DNA from: CAYUCE01 sp964443275
GTDB lineage: Bacteria > Bipolaricaulota > Bipolaricaulia > CAYUCE01
DNA: 14,956 nucleotides
NCBI GenBank assembly: GCA_964443275.1
Contig: CAYUCE010000044.1
Span: forward strand, 1 to 14,956
Reading direction: 5' to 3'
The notes beneath the pieces are model-generated. The model was not told the DNA's origin, ran no database searches, and saw nothing but the letters and a program-made list of their open reading frames with translations. The position numbers and the translations under genes were made by a program. Every line of letters begins with the position of its first letter. Position 1 is the first letter of the stretch. Positions 1 through 7,436 of this stretch are shown in pieces.

Positions 1-101
1 AGGATTACTGCGCTTTTGCTCTTGCGCTCATTTCTGGCCTTCCTCTCCACCTGGTCAATTATAAATTGATCATCCTCACTATAATATATGGTAGTTTGCA
101 T
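1..101 (-). CDS. ribbon-helix-helix (CopG/Arc-type) DNA-binding protein, 5' part only
   Basis: The reading frame starts at ATG 101 and runs off the window edge, so only the first 33 residues are visible. They begin MQTTIYYSEDDQ and continue into a helix ending RKSKSAVI. A short beta strand followed by a basic helix and an 'RSxSAVI'-type turn is the usual start of ribbon-helix-helix regulators and antitoxins, which bind DNA as dimers. The start is supported by a GGGGG-containing ribosome binding site about 10 bases upstream. The gene lies directly downstream of a c-di-GMP-I aptamer with a terminator-like expression platform, so I infer its transcription depends on c-di-GMP. Family assignment rests on 33 residues and the target is unknown. 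Confidence 0.6.
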   Translation of the reverse strand, partial: MQTTIYYSEDDQFIIDQVERKARNERKSKSAVI

Positions 102-144
102 TTTTTAGTTCATCCCCCTTGGCTTATCAGTCTTAAATTTAAAA

Positions 145-182
145 GAGCCGAACCACCAGTTTTCATCCTGGCAGCTCGGCTC
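145..182 (-). terminator. riboswitch expression platform: intrinsic terminator
   Basis: On the minus strand GAGCCGA (182-176) can pair with TCGGCTC (151-145), followed by TTTTAAATTT. The 5' arm lies inside the conserved 3' half of the aptamer at 165-310. Aptamer and terminator are therefore mutually exclusive, and ligand binding should prevent termination (an ON switch, inferred). Confidence 0.65.
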
Positions 183-310
183 CCCGTCTTTGAGATCTTT
201 TATCTCAAGTCTTAGTTTTTCCTGATACCTAAAAACTGATACCTAGTACCTAACTTCAGGGTCCTAAGCTTTGTGTCCCCACCTTGCGGCGGGTTTACCC
301 TTTTCAGGAT
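165..310 (-). promoter_or_regulatory. c-di-GMP-I (GEMM-I) riboswitch aptamer, single
   Basis: Read on the minus strand, this leader has the order of elements of a class I c-di-GMP aptamer. P1 is ATCCTG (310-305) pairing with CAGGAT (170-165). Then come GGGTAAACC, a P2 hairpin closed by a GCAA (GNRA) loop, GGGACACAAAGC, a P3 arm, and a GGGAGCCGAGCTGCC-like 3' element. The P3 arm is much enlarged and contains copies of a 'GGTACTAGGTATCAG'-type repeat and a TTGAGAT/ATCTCAA hairpin. It controls the truncated ribbon-helix-helix gene at 1-101. Confidence 0.85.
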
Positions 311-403
311 TTATTCTTTTGTACAACCCTACTTAAGGTCGAAATTGCCTTCTATTCTACATCAGTTTATACGTGTATTAAGATTATTAGTATTGTAAAC
401 GGG

Positions 404-432
404 AGTATAGCACAAAAATGCATCCCCGGCAA
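404..432 (-). promoter_or_regulatory. sigma70-type promoter upstream of the left riboswitch
   Basis: On the minus strand TTGCCG (432-427) is followed after 17 bases by TATACT (409-404). It lies about 90 bases upstream of the aptamer at 165-310 and is oriented to transcribe it. The rest of the 311-544 interval is AT-rich with no gene I can support. Confidence 0.55.
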
Positions 433-544
433 GTATAATGTATTACATTGAAATAGATTTTATCATATGCTTAGGCTGGATTCATCAGTTTTATCAGTTC
501 CCATATAGAAAATCTGGACTTATGATTTATTGAAAAACTTTCTT

Positions 545-733
545 CTACACCCTTTTCCCCTGCTTCAACTCAGCATGCCTGGATGACGAATTCTCTTTGA
601 TCCTCCTTGCCTCCTCCTTTGATATCTCTTCTAACTCCCCTTTGCACTTACTACAATGTGGATCATATAAGCTCTCCAGCGAAGCGGCTGAATAAGATAA
701 CCGTCCACAGTCCTTACATTTAAAACAGTACAC
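545..733 (-). CDS. small zinc-ribbon protein, hypothetical
   Basis: A 62-residue protein with two cysteine pairs. CFKCKDC lies near the N-terminus and HCSKC around residue 27-31, spaced as in small treble-clef or zinc-ribbon folds that bind one zinc ion. A charged, lysine/glutamate-rich tail follows. The start is GTG 733, chosen because AAAGGAGGTG lies five to six bases upstream, a strong ribosome binding site. It lies 76 bases downstream of the CopG/BrnA-like antitoxin gene on the same strand and may be cotranscribed with it. No enzyme motif is present; a nucleic-acid-binding or protein-protein role is only a guess. Confidence 0.6.
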   Translation of the reverse strand: MYCFKCKDCGRLSYSAASLESLYDPHCSKCKGELEEISKEEARRIKENSSSRHAELKQGKRV

Positions 734-809
734 TCACACCTCCTTTCAGTTACCAACATTTCAAATTCCGGATAGTTAGGCGGAGAAAGTAATGGATACA
801 CCTTATCCC

Positions 810-1100
810 TCACTTGCCTTGCGTCTTTTCCGTAACCTTTTCTTTAAGCCAAAGGTTTATCAGCGTCTCCGTCGATATCCCCTGCTGGCGCGCCTCAGCC
901 CGCAGTTGAGCAATTAGGTCCTTCGCCACAGCACAATATATTTTGCTAGAGTCGATGTCTATATTCACGTCTACCTCTTTCATGAGATCCTCGTAGTCGG
1001 CGGTACTATGGTTGTCCCAGAATGCCCAAAACTCTTCAAGTGAGCTAAAGCCCTTTGGTAACGGGTCACGTTGAGAGATCTGCTTCTTACTGTTTAACAT
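810..1100 (-). CDS. CopG/BrnA-like antitoxin
   Basis: About 96 residues. The N-terminal half has the pattern LPxGFSSLEEFWAFWDNHS followed by a DYEDL segment. The C-terminal half carries a short beta strand and a helix-turn-helix with the motif ARQQGISTETLINLWL. This is the layout of the CopG_antitoxin/BrnA family, DNA-binding antitoxins of type II toxin-antitoxin pairs. I place the start at ATG 1100, not the upstream ATG at 1121, because AAGGAG precedes 1100 by about ten bases. No BrnT-like toxin is visible beside it: downstream lies only a zinc-ribbon protein and upstream a MITE-like element. It is an orphan antitoxin or has an unrecognised partner. Confidence 0.7.
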   Translation of the reverse strand: MLNSKKQISQRDPLPKGFSSLEEFWAFWDNHSTADYEDLMKEVDVNIDIDSSKIYCAVAKDLIAQLRAEARQQGISTETLINLWLKEKVTEKTQGK

Positions 1101-1173
1101 AAATCTTTTGCTCCTTCTCATCCAGCAATTCTCATTCCCGTGAATTCCTTAGTAATTCCGCCATATATATCTC

Positions 1174-1408
1174 AACTGACCTAAGCGTTTGTGCTAGTAG
1201 TACGTTTCACAAGTATTTAGTACACCTCTCCTGGCCGGACGGAGCCCATCCCCTACGGGAAAATTGCAACGCCATCTACATGTAGGGTTGGGGCTCTGTC
1301 CCCAACCGCTCGGAATGGCACGGGGGCCATTCCCTACATTGACGTATTTCAAATATGTAAGGTTGTGCAAACTATTTGTGAAATGGTCTACTAGTACATA
1401 TTTCAGTT
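1174..1408. mobile_element. MITE-like element with imperfect terminal inverted repeats
   Basis: The left arm from 1191 (GTGCTAGTAGTACGTTTCAC, continuing to about 1228) and the right arm 1397-1361 read on the other strand (GTACTAGTAGACCATTTCAC, continuing) match over about 36 bases with scattered mismatches. AACTGA at 1174-1179 and TCAGTT at 1403-1408 may be the outer ends. The core has no coding capacity but contains a two-hairpin repeat unit. This is what a small non-autonomous transposable element would look like; no transposase is nearby and no clear target-site duplication was seen. It fills most of the 442-base gap between two genes. Confidence 0.5.
1280..1339 (-). repeat. two-hairpin dispersed palindromic repeat, copy 1
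   Basis: Outer arms ATGTAGGG (1280-1287) and CCCTACAT (1332-1339) enclose two hairpins, GGTTGGGG/CCCCAACC and GGAATGGC/GCCATTCC. Read on the minus strand, its two hairpins match in order and sequence the unit at 2433-2497 on the plus strand. It is a dispersed REP-like family able to form a cloverleaf. Confidence 0.65.
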
Positions 1409-1563
1409 AACTGATGAATCAATTCTTTAAACTCCCGGAAACACTCATAATGTATAAAAACAATATCGTATAAAAGATAAAAGTTCAACCTAATGAATTT
1501 GTCTCACAAAAAATACATTTGAATGAAGAACAAAAATCAAGTGTTTGTTGTATTTTCGGTTGA

Positions 1564-2127
1564 CTAATGACTAAACACTTGTTTTAAGCTGATGTTTAGG
1601 CCCTCTAAGAGGGAAGAAGTTAAAGTTTCTTTCTCGCCGTAAAGACCACTCTGCTCAAAGCCCTTTTTGGTAAGGGTCAAGACCTCAACCGTCTTTCTGT
1701 TCGGGTCTACTAGCCAGTATTCCTCGACCCCGTAGCGGGCATACAAGGTCTTTTTATACCCTCTATCCCGCTTTTCGGTGGCTGGGGAAATGATTTCAAT
1801 GATTAAATCTGGTGCACCTTGAATTTCCTCCTCACCGATAATCCCTTTTCGCTCCTTGGAGATAAAGAAGATGTCCGGTTGGGTGATTTCTCTTTCATCT
1901 CCCTCCCCAAAGACAACATCCATAGGTGCATGGAGTATTATCCCTAGCTCATTTTCATCCACAAAATTCCGTAGTAAATGCTCTAAGTTACTCGAAAAAA
2001 GTTGGTGCTTGAAACTAGGTGAAGGCACCATAATTAACTTCCCCCTTAAAAGCTCATAACGATTGGTCTCTGATTCAGGTAGGCTCTGGTAATCACTGTA
2101 AGTAAATTTAACCTTAGTTTTAGTCAT
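1564..2127 (-). CDS. Uma2 family endonuclease (DUF820, PD-(D/E)XK fold)
   Basis: About 187 residues. The N-terminal TYSDYQSLPESETNRYELLRG-like start, the QPDIFFIS strand, APDLIIEIISPAT and the following RGYKKTLYARYGVEEYWLVD are the hallmarks of Uma2/DUF820 proteins. The aspartate of QPD, the glutamate of IEIISP and the downstream lysines are the expected PD-(D/E)XK catalytic positions, and all are present. Length is normal for the family. I chose ATG 2127 because AGGTGG lies five bases upstream; the GTG nine bases earlier falls inside that ribosome binding site. The biological role of this family is unsettled (often called putative restriction or mobile-element nucleases). It stands alone, between two repeat-rich gaps. 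Confidence 0.85.
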   Translation of the reverse strand: MTKTKVKFTYSDYQSLPESETNRYELLRGKLIMVPSPSFKHQLFSSNLEHLLRNFVDENELGIILHAPMDVVFGEGDEREITQPDIFFISKERKGIIGEEEIQGAPDLIIEIISPATEKRDRGYKKTLYARYGVEEYWLVDPNRKTVEVLTLTKKGFEQSGLYGEKETLTSSLLEGLNISLKQVFSH

Positions 2128-2201
2128 TTCTACCACCTTATCCCTATAGAAAGTCTAACAGCTCGTTTGATCTAAGTCAACGGGTCCTTGTTTTTCGTTA
2201 T

Positions 2202-2390
2202 TTGCGTTTGTTGCGTTCATGGCGTTTGTTGGGTTCAAACCAGTCGTGAGTCAGAAGTCAAGAATCTTGAGTCGAGAGTCAAAGAACTGATACCAATACC
2301 TAGTTTTCGCGTTTGTTGCGTTTGTTGCGTTTATTGGGTTCGTTGAGTTCATTGGGTTAAAACCAGTCAAGAGTGTTGAGTCAAGAGTCA
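2202..2390. repeat. composite minisatellite, two units
   Basis: Two similar composite units (about 2202-2283 and 2309-2390) each start with a 9-base periodic run of 'gttgcgttt' variants and end in 'aaaccagtc' plus 'gagtcaagagtca' variants. Between them is 'gataccaatacctag', a relative of the repeat found inside the riboswitch P3 arms. The ORFs crossing this stretch are repeat translations, not genes. Confidence 0.7.
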
Positions 2391-2432
2391 GACGTTGTTT
2401 ATATTTTTCGGTTGGCAACATGAATACATCGT

Positions 2433-2497
2433 ATGTAGGGGATGGCCTCCGTGCCATCCCGCCATGTTTCCGTTGGGAACAGAGGCCCAACCTTACA
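2433..2497 (+). repeat. two-hairpin dispersed palindromic repeat, copy 2
   Basis: ATGTAGGG at the left end, then GGGATGGC/GCCATCCC and GTTGGG/CCCAAC hairpins, then CCTTACA at the right end. It is the inverted counterpart of the unit at 1280-1339. With the minisatellite it accounts for most of the 2128-2508 gap. Confidence 0.6.
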
Positions 2498-2508
2498 AGG
2501 AACATGAG

Positions 2509-2718
2509 TTAATCCTCAAACCGGAAAGCGTCCTCAAACACAGCACGCTCAGCTTCTTCGAATTCTTCGGGCTCGATTTTCACACCTTCCCACAGCCCCT
2601 CGAGCTTCGCAGTGCTCTTCTTTCCTTCTAACTCATGACCAATCAACTTGCGCAAGCGGTCAATTTCGTTCTGAATAGATTCCAGCCGTGTAAGGATGTA
2701 AGCTGATGTTTTACTCAT
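2509..2718 (-). CDS. small antitoxin-like protein, hypothetical
   Basis: A 69-residue protein: an N-terminal helix (TRLESIQNEIDRLRKLIG) likely to form a coiled coil, then KLEGLWEGVKIEPEEF and an acidic helix EEAERAVFEDAF. The GLWxGVxxxxEEFEEAxxAVF pattern resembles the C-terminal toxin-binding part of many antitoxins paired with PIN nucleases. The start is ATG 2718, with AGGGG about nine bases upstream and a plausible promoter at 2754-2783. It lies 155 bases downstream of the PIN gene, which already has its own candidate partner. It may be an orphan antitoxin; the assignment is tentative. Confidence 0.55.
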   Translation of the reverse strand: MSKTSAYILTRLESIQNEIDRLRKLIGHELEGKKSTAKLEGLWEGVKIEPEEFEEAERAVFEDAFRFED

Positions 2719-2753
2719 CTTGATATACCCCTAAAGCCTGTACCTTTGATTTT

Positions 2754-2783
2754 AGTATATCCCATCGCGGTTTATTAAAGCAA
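2754..2783 (-). promoter_or_regulatory. candidate promoter for the 69-aa gene
   Basis: Minus-strand TTGCTT (2783-2778), an 18-base spacer and TATACT (2759-2754), about 36 bases upstream of the start codon at 2718. Confidence 0.4.
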
Positions 2784-2873
2784 ACTGAGGAGTAAAAAAG
2801 GATCCCTTGACTTCTTATTACAATCCATGAAAATATTTGAGGCAGTTTTGGAGAATTGCTGATTTTCCTAAAT

Positions 2874-3296
2874 CTAAACTTGTGGGTTGGGAGAACGTAA
2901 ATTTATGTAACGGGGGGAGTCAGGTATATTTCTCAAAGCTTTCATTATTTCTCGATCAGAGGTAATCATCCGAGCATTAGAGAAAATTGAAATAGCCATA
3001 TGAAAGCTATCGAATTTATCTAAATCGTACCTTTCCATATATATAGCGGCCTTGACCATGCTTTTTTTATTAATACCTTCTGGTAAATCTACAAGTTCAA
3101 CTGCATTTCGGGCCCATCTAACATAATCTTTGTTTAGTTTCTCCGCCCTGTAAAACAATTCCATAAAGGTTAATTCAGATGTCCACAGATTTAGAGATTT
3201 TTCTTCTACCCTTTGTTTAATTTCTTCAGCATTACTTTGCCAAACATCGTTATTTTTTATTAAAGCAAGGATATAAGCTGTATCTACGTAACACAT
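2874..3296 (-). CDS. PIN-domain ribonuclease, VapC-like toxin
   Basis: A 140-residue protein with the PIN-domain acidic residues in order: D5 in YVDTAYILAL, a glutamate in the SELTFMELF helix near residue 46, an aspartate in DKFDSFHMAIS near 95, and an aspartate in ITSDREI near 113. These residues bind divalent metal in VapC-type endoribonucleases that cleave tRNA or other RNA when not bound by an antitoxin. The start ATG 3296 lies just three bases after the stop of the upstream gene, with GAAGG eight bases before it, so the two are translated from one mRNA. The upstream 133-aa protein is the likely antitoxin. The RNA target cannot be judged. Confidence 0.8.
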   Translation of the reverse strand: MCYVDTAYILALIKNNDVWQSNAEEIKQRVEEKSLNLWTSELTFMELFYRAEKLNKDYVRWARNAVELVDLPEGINKKSMVKAAIYMERYDLDKFDSFHMAISIFSNARMITSDREIMKALRNIPDSPRYINLRSPNPQV

Positions 3297-3299
3297 ATA

Positions 3300-3701
3300 T
3301 CAGCCTTCAACCCTTTTTCTAAATTCCTCAGCAAGCCCCTCTCTAATTTCTGCAATTTCCTCTTCTACAGAAACATTCATACGGTCCTTTTCCATTTCCC
3401 TTAAATCAGCTAAAGGGTCTTGGGGTCTCCTTATCCTTATAATTTCATTTCCCATGTCGACTTCCCAATACTCATCGGTATAGCCACCCTTAGCTGGAAT
3501 ATCAGCGTATCTGACCCTTTTTTGAGTTACATCTTCTATCTGTTGTTGTGTTATACTACCTTCCATTTCAAACCTATTAAAAGTATAGGAATAAATATTT
3601 AATGATTTGCATCCACCAATACCTGATACAAATTCCTCATGACCTAGATTATCACCATCATTTCGATTTGATAGCGTTTGTATACTTCCTATACCATTCA
3701 A
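3300..3701 (-). CDS. probable antitoxin partner of the PIN nuclease
   Basis: A 133-residue reading frame from TTG 3701. That codon overlaps the stop of the previous gene (TTGA) and has AAGGGAG nine bases upstream, so it is probably translationally coupled. An alternative ATG at 3566 would give about 88 residues and may be the true start, because the N-terminal 45 residues are low in recognisable structure. The C-terminal half (RVRYADIPAKGGYTDEYWEV, then a strand and EEEIAEIREGLAEEFRKR) ends in a charged helix, as in many toxin-binding antitoxin tails. It sits three bases before the PIN gene, the usual antitoxin-then-toxin order. I recognise no DNA-binding motif. Confidence 0.55.
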   Translation of the reverse strand: MNGIGSIQTLSNRNDGDNLGHEEFVSGIGGCKSLNIYSYTFNRFEMEGSITQQQIEDVTQKRVRYADIPAKGGYTDEYWEVDMGNEIIRIRRPQDPLADLREMEKDRMNVSVEEEIAEIREGLAEEFRKRVEG

Positions 3702-3976
3702 TCTTTGTCGCTCCCTTCACTGAAATATTGATCTTCTGGAACAGTAGTGTTTACTACAGTGTGAGTTTGAATATGATAAAGTGGTTCGCCACCACTATTA
3801 GGTATTGGTTTATCAACACTTTTACCTGCTCGAACAAGTACATGCTTAACCTTTAACGTAGTTCCATCTTCTAGTTTGTATTCATTCCAGTATTCCTTGG
3901 ATTCCTCAACCCCAATTTCTTTCATCTTATATTTTTCATTAGGATTTGGTTGATACTCATACTCTTCTTTGGGCAT
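3698..3976 (-). CDS. hypothetical protein, first gene of the PIN operon
   Basis: About 92 residues. I chose ATG 3976 because AGGTGG lies five bases upstream; the nearby GTG is part of that site. The protein is hydrophilic, with no signal peptide or membrane segment. Its centre reads YWNEYKLEDGTTLKVKHVLV, a beta-hairpin-like segment I associate with small uncharacterised proteins beside toxin-antitoxin genes, but I cannot name a family. Its stop overlaps the TTG of the next gene by four bases, giving a tight three-gene operon with the candidate antitoxin and the PIN nuclease. Confidence 0.55.
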   Translation of the reverse strand: MPKEEYEYQPNPNEKYKMKEIGVEESKEYWNEYKLEDGTTLKVKHVLVRAGKSVDKPIPNSGGEPLYHIQTHTVVNTTVPEDQYFSEGSDKD

Positions 3977-4096
3977 AAAAACCACCTATATACGGGTTCG
4001 TTTGGGAGTGCATGCAATTTTGGAATGAATTTGTTTTAGTAAGATTGGGATACTTTTGGCACCCTCCTTCCATCTTCATACCTTTTATAACAATTT

Positions 4097-4125
4097 ATGC
4101 TATAATATATTTGGTCATCTGTCAA
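4097..4125 (-). promoter_or_regulatory. candidate promoter of the PIN operon
   Basis: Minus-strand TTGACA (4125-4120), a 17-base spacer and TAGCAT (4102-4097). The -35 is consensus and the -10 weaker. It would leave a leader of roughly 110 bases before ATG 3976. Confidence 0.45.
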
Positions 4126-4452
4126 GATTTTTAGTAACGTTTGTTACCCTCTGTAAGTGGTTACTACCTGAGTCACCGATAAATTTCTACAAAAATAAAT
4201 TAGAATATATCCGGACATTTATCAAGCTTTTAGGGCAATCTGAAGTTTTGCTTAAGACAGAGAGCGTCAAGAAGGTCTTATGTAATGGAGATAGCACGTA
4301 CCCCCTGAATTTTAAGGTAAGGGAACTTTAGAGGTGATAAGAGGGAGATTTCCCAACTGGAAATTATACAGGCGAAATAATGAAGAAGACAAACATGAAG
4401 CGTTTCAGATGGGGTGGAAACCTACTATTTTTCTCACACCTTGATTATGAAC
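4126..4452. other. intergenic stretch without a recognised gene
   Basis: This gap follows the stop of the 971-aa gene. A 91-codon plus-strand frame (4056-4331) has no ribosome binding site and no family resemblance, and I do not accept it. A small ATTTCC/GGAAAT hairpin (4348-4364) lacks a U-tract. I see nothing else. Confidence 0.5.
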
Positions 4453-7368
4453 TTATCCTTCGATTACTTTCACAGTTTGGGTTACCTGATCGGTTTCCCC
4501 GTCATTGTCAGTAACGGTCAAGGTAACTGGATATTCTCCCGGCTCTTCAAATACATATTTTACAATCTTCCCTTCTTTATCGGTAACCCCATCCCCCTCA
4601 AAGTCCCATTCGTATTTTACGATTTCTCCATCCGGGTCAAAAGAGAGAGAGCTATCAAAGGTGACTTCTTCACCCACAATCGGTCTTTTTGGTTCAAACT
4701 CAAAATTCGCGGTGGGAGAAAATACAACCTCCTTGGGTTTCTTGTAAGCTCCAAAGTTTTGGCTTTTCGTCTCTTCCGGTTCTACCTTAACTGAAATAGT
4801 AGCCGGGGTGGTAAGCACAAATCGCTTCGGCAAACTCTCTTCATCTATTGTTACTTTATAATCACCGGGTGGAAGATTGGCAAAGGTGAAAGTGCCGTCG
4901 GATACGGAATAAAGTTCGGTGCTTTCCGGACCGGTAAGCATTAACCGCACTCCGGCCAGGCCCGGTTCGCCTTCGCTTAGTTTTCCATCCTGGTTCTGGT
5001 CATTAAACACCTTCCCTTCAATCGAAGCCACTTTAATTACCGGAATATCGATCCGTTTTGTCTCGCCCACTGAAAGCTCAACCGCTTTAGGTAAAGATAT
5101 GGTGGCAGAATATTCAGTGGGCAAATCTTTTAGCTCTAGCTGATATTCACCCGGCTGGAGAGGCAGAAAACGATAAAAACCTTCCCCTTGATGGTCTGTC
5201 CTGGCTTGTATCCTATCAAGTTCCAATAACAATCCAGTCACTCCTTTTTCTCCCGAATCCCTTTCCCGGTTATCATTCTCATCCACAAACACATATCCTT
5301 CTACCTGCCCCTTGGTAAATATAAACGGAATGGGAAGTGAAAAGTCATAATTGAATGAAACCGTAATTTCCAGGTTAGGCTCTTTTTCCGGGGCGATATC
5401 AGAAGCCAGCCCTAAGCCTAAAGTCAAATCCCCTTCCATAATTTCGCTATTAACCGAAATATCGGTAGTATCGCCGACTTGATCTACATATAGGGATAAG
5501 GAAAACTGGGGTTTGATAAAGGTAAACCTACTAGAGACCTGAACGTATTCCTCGACCATTTCATCTACCACAAGGTCAAAACTTGTGATCTTAGAAATCC
5601 TGATTAAAGACGTGAATTCATCCAGATTAATTCCCAAATCAAAGCCGGTTGCCAGGGTGGAGAAGTCGGTATTGGCTATCAAATCTAAACTCCGAGTGTA
5701 TTTACCAAATAGAGTGTAAGAAAAGAAGTCTATTGTCTGGGCCAATCTTAAGCTTACCGTTCGGGAATTTTCGTTTAAACTGGAAGGTGTATTTTTATCC
5801 ACTTCATTTTCCCAATCAAATCTGACTCCCAAAGCCGGTAAATTCTCGGCCGGATAAAATTGAGCCACCGTATCCCAATCTGTGGTGTAAATCATCGGCT
5901 CACTTGCTTCTTGATCGACATTATTACGGCTATATTCGTAGACGGTGCGAACACCCAGATTATCGGTTTTTATTTGATGATCGATTCCAAAACCTTCCTC
6001 ATCGGACCTATCTCCGGAAAAACCAGTTGTGGAGCGGATCAACTCCACGTTAAATTCCAAATAATCAACATAAAGCCCTGAATCAAGGTAAAAAGCCTTC
6101 CCCCATCCTGCGCCGGTAGAATGGCTAATTCCAGCTTCTAGACTGCTATCCAAGGCGAATTCCGGTGTTTGCGGAGCCAAATAGGTATCAAAAACCAGGT
6201 TTGTAACTACCGCCGGCTCCTGGCCCAACTGCAAAGAAGAGTTCCAATTAAGGGAGGTTGAGTCTATCTGTTCTAAGGAAAGCCTAGCTCCACCATAGTC
6301 AATCCCCCCACTTCGGACTCCAATTACCTCCATCCCTAAGTTTGGGTCCCGGTTAAAAAGCCCGATCAAAGCTCCTCTGCCTCCTATGCTATTTAACTCA
6401 CCAAAGCTCAAACTTATATCGCCTATGGCTAACCGAGCTTGTGGGGTGGTAAGATCAAATAAGCAAGTATCGATGTTTACCAAATTAGAGACAGAAAGCT
6501 TAAGGGTAAGGCTATTTTCATATTCTTTTCCGAAGGACCCGGCACCACTTAGAATGTCAGTTATACTAAAATCACCATCCGGAAGATTCCCCCGGATCTG
6601 TTGCCTAAATTCGGTGGGCACCTCCAAATATAAGGTGGTTCCCACCGCTTGGGGATAGGGGGGAAGTATGGTAATAACTACGGTGGCCTCCTCAGTTACA
6701 TCGGGGTAAATTAATGATTTTAATTTAACCATCAGCCAATCTCTAACTGCGCTCGCTTCCTCAGGTATGGTTACCACAATAGAAATCTTCTTAGTTGCGC
6801 CGGGGGGTAATTCGATCTCCCGCTTAGAAACCTCAGCTTCGTATCCTCTCCTGGATCTAGCCACCACTTGCACCCGGTCGGAAGTGTTTCCGGTATTTTG
6901 GATAGTAAACTCCAGGGTAAGTTTATCCCCGGGATCAGCCTTTTGGCTGGAGGGAGAGGTTATTTTCATCCCCGGCACTTCCTTTACAGTAACAGTGGTT
7001 CCGACCTGATCAGAGACGGTAGGATCGGTAGTGGAAGTAGCAGTAAACTCAACTTCTTGCTTCCCGGCTTCGGCCCTCTGGGTGACGATAACGGTGATAA
7101 AGAGACTTTTTTCTTGGTCCGAAGCCAGGGTCTGTGAGCCGGGAGTTTCCAAGAGATTGAAACCGTCTGGTAGTGAGAGGGTGAATTCAAAAGTATCTTC
7201 TGCTCCACCTGTATTATGAACCGAAAATACTAAAGTGACAAAATCTCCCGGGCGGGCGGTCTTAGCCGGTGATAGGCTCTCTACCTGGACTTGTGAGAAA
7301 GCAGGGACAAAGAAAAGGAGAAAGGCTAATCCAGAAAATATTAACCCTAGGCAAATTTTTGTTGACAA
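4453..7368 (-). CDS. large secreted usher/beta-barrel-like protein with NEW3-like, SdrD-B-like and PKD domains
   Basis: 971 residues. A signal peptide (about 1-26, ending FVPAFSQ) is followed by two NEW3/CARDB-like Ig domains (about 27-128 and 131-235; VHNTGG..DTFEFTL and IQNTGNTSDRVQV). Next comes a long segment (about 240-690) of alternating polar and hydrophobic strands, repeated LxLxLxVS and aromatic ends, as in outer-membrane barrels or ushers. It is followed by two SdrD-B-like domains (VFVDENDNRERDSGE and VFNDQNQDGKLSEGE, each ending in PGxYxxxL) and a C-terminal PKD domain (YEWDFEGDGVTD). Some ushers also carry SdrD-B-like modules after the barrel, and the neighbours are a PapD-like chaperone and subunit-like proteins, so I infer an export/anchor role at the outer membrane. 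The start is TTG 7368 without a clear ribosome binding site. A stand-alone adhesin is the main alternative. Confidence 0.55.
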   Translation of the reverse strand: MSTKICLGLIFSGLAFLLFFVPAFSQVQVESLSPAKTARPGDFVTLVFSVHNTGGAEDTFEFTLSLPDGFNLLETPGSQTLASDQEKSLFITVIVTQRAEAGKQEVEFTATSTTDPTVSDQVGTTVTVKEVPGMKITSPSSQKADPGDKLTLEFTIQNTGNTSDRVQVVARSRRGYEAEVSKREIELPPGATKKISIVVTIPEEASAVRDWLMVKLKSLIYPDVTEEATVVITILPPYPQAVGTTLYLEVPTEFRQQIRGNLPDGDFSITDILSGAGSFGKEYENSLTLKLSVSNLVNIDTCLFDLTTPQARLAIGDISLSFGELNSIGGRGALIGLFNRDPNLGMEVIGVRSGGIDYGGARLSLEQIDSTSLNWNSSLQLGQEPAVVTNLVFDTYLAPQTPEFALDSSLEAGISHSTGAGWGKAFYLDSGLYVDYLEFNVELIRSTTGFSGDRSDEEGFGIDHQIKTDNLGVRTVYEYSRNNVDQEASEPMIYTTDWDTVAQFYPAENLPALGVRFDWENEVDKNTPSSLNENSRTVSLRLAQTIDFFSYTLFGKYTRSLDLIANTDFSTLATGFDLGINLDEFTSLIRISKITSFDLVVDEMVEEYVQVSSRFTFIKPQFSLSLYVDQVGDTTDISVNSEIMEGDLTLGLGLASDIAPEKEPNLEITVSFNYDFSLPIPFIFTKGQVEGYVFVDENDNRERDSGEKGVTGLLLELDRIQARTDHQGEGFYRFLPLQPGEYQLELKDLPTEYSATISLPKAVELSVGETKRIDIPVIKVASIEGKVFNDQNQDGKLSEGEPGLAGVRLMLTGPESTELYSVSDGTFTFANLPPGDYKVTIDEESLPKRFVLTTPATISVKVEPEETKSQNFGAYKKPKEVVFSPTANFEFEPKRPIVGEEVTFDSSLSFDPDGEIVKYEWDFEGDGVTDKEGKIVKYVFEEPGEYPVTLTVTDNDGETDQVTQTVKVIEG

Positions 7369-7436
7369 TAGTTGGTCAGATTGCTGTTTCTATACCGAAA
7401 GGCCGCAGCCATCCCAAATAAGGTGGAAACCTGATT

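Noticed and set aside
631..813. 60-codon minus-strand frame whose GTG overlaps the antitoxin stop
   Set aside because: It overlaps the zinc-ribbon gene in another frame; the latter has paired cysteines and a strong ribosome binding site, whereas this frame has no family pattern.
2251..2631. Minus- and plus-strand frames across 2251-2505 and 2395-2631
   Set aside because: They translate minisatellite and palindromic repeat DNA (runs such as NPINATNATNA) and overlap the real 69-aa gene.
4056..4331. 91-codon plus-strand frame in the largest gene-free gap
   Set aside because: No ribosome binding site, no recognisable domain, and opposite to all accepted genes.
7369..7436. Possible further riboswitch in the gap before the usher-like gene
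   Set aside because: A GC-rich stretch with GGCTGCGGCC is present, but none of the c-di-GMP-I conserved elements, and no other class I recognise.
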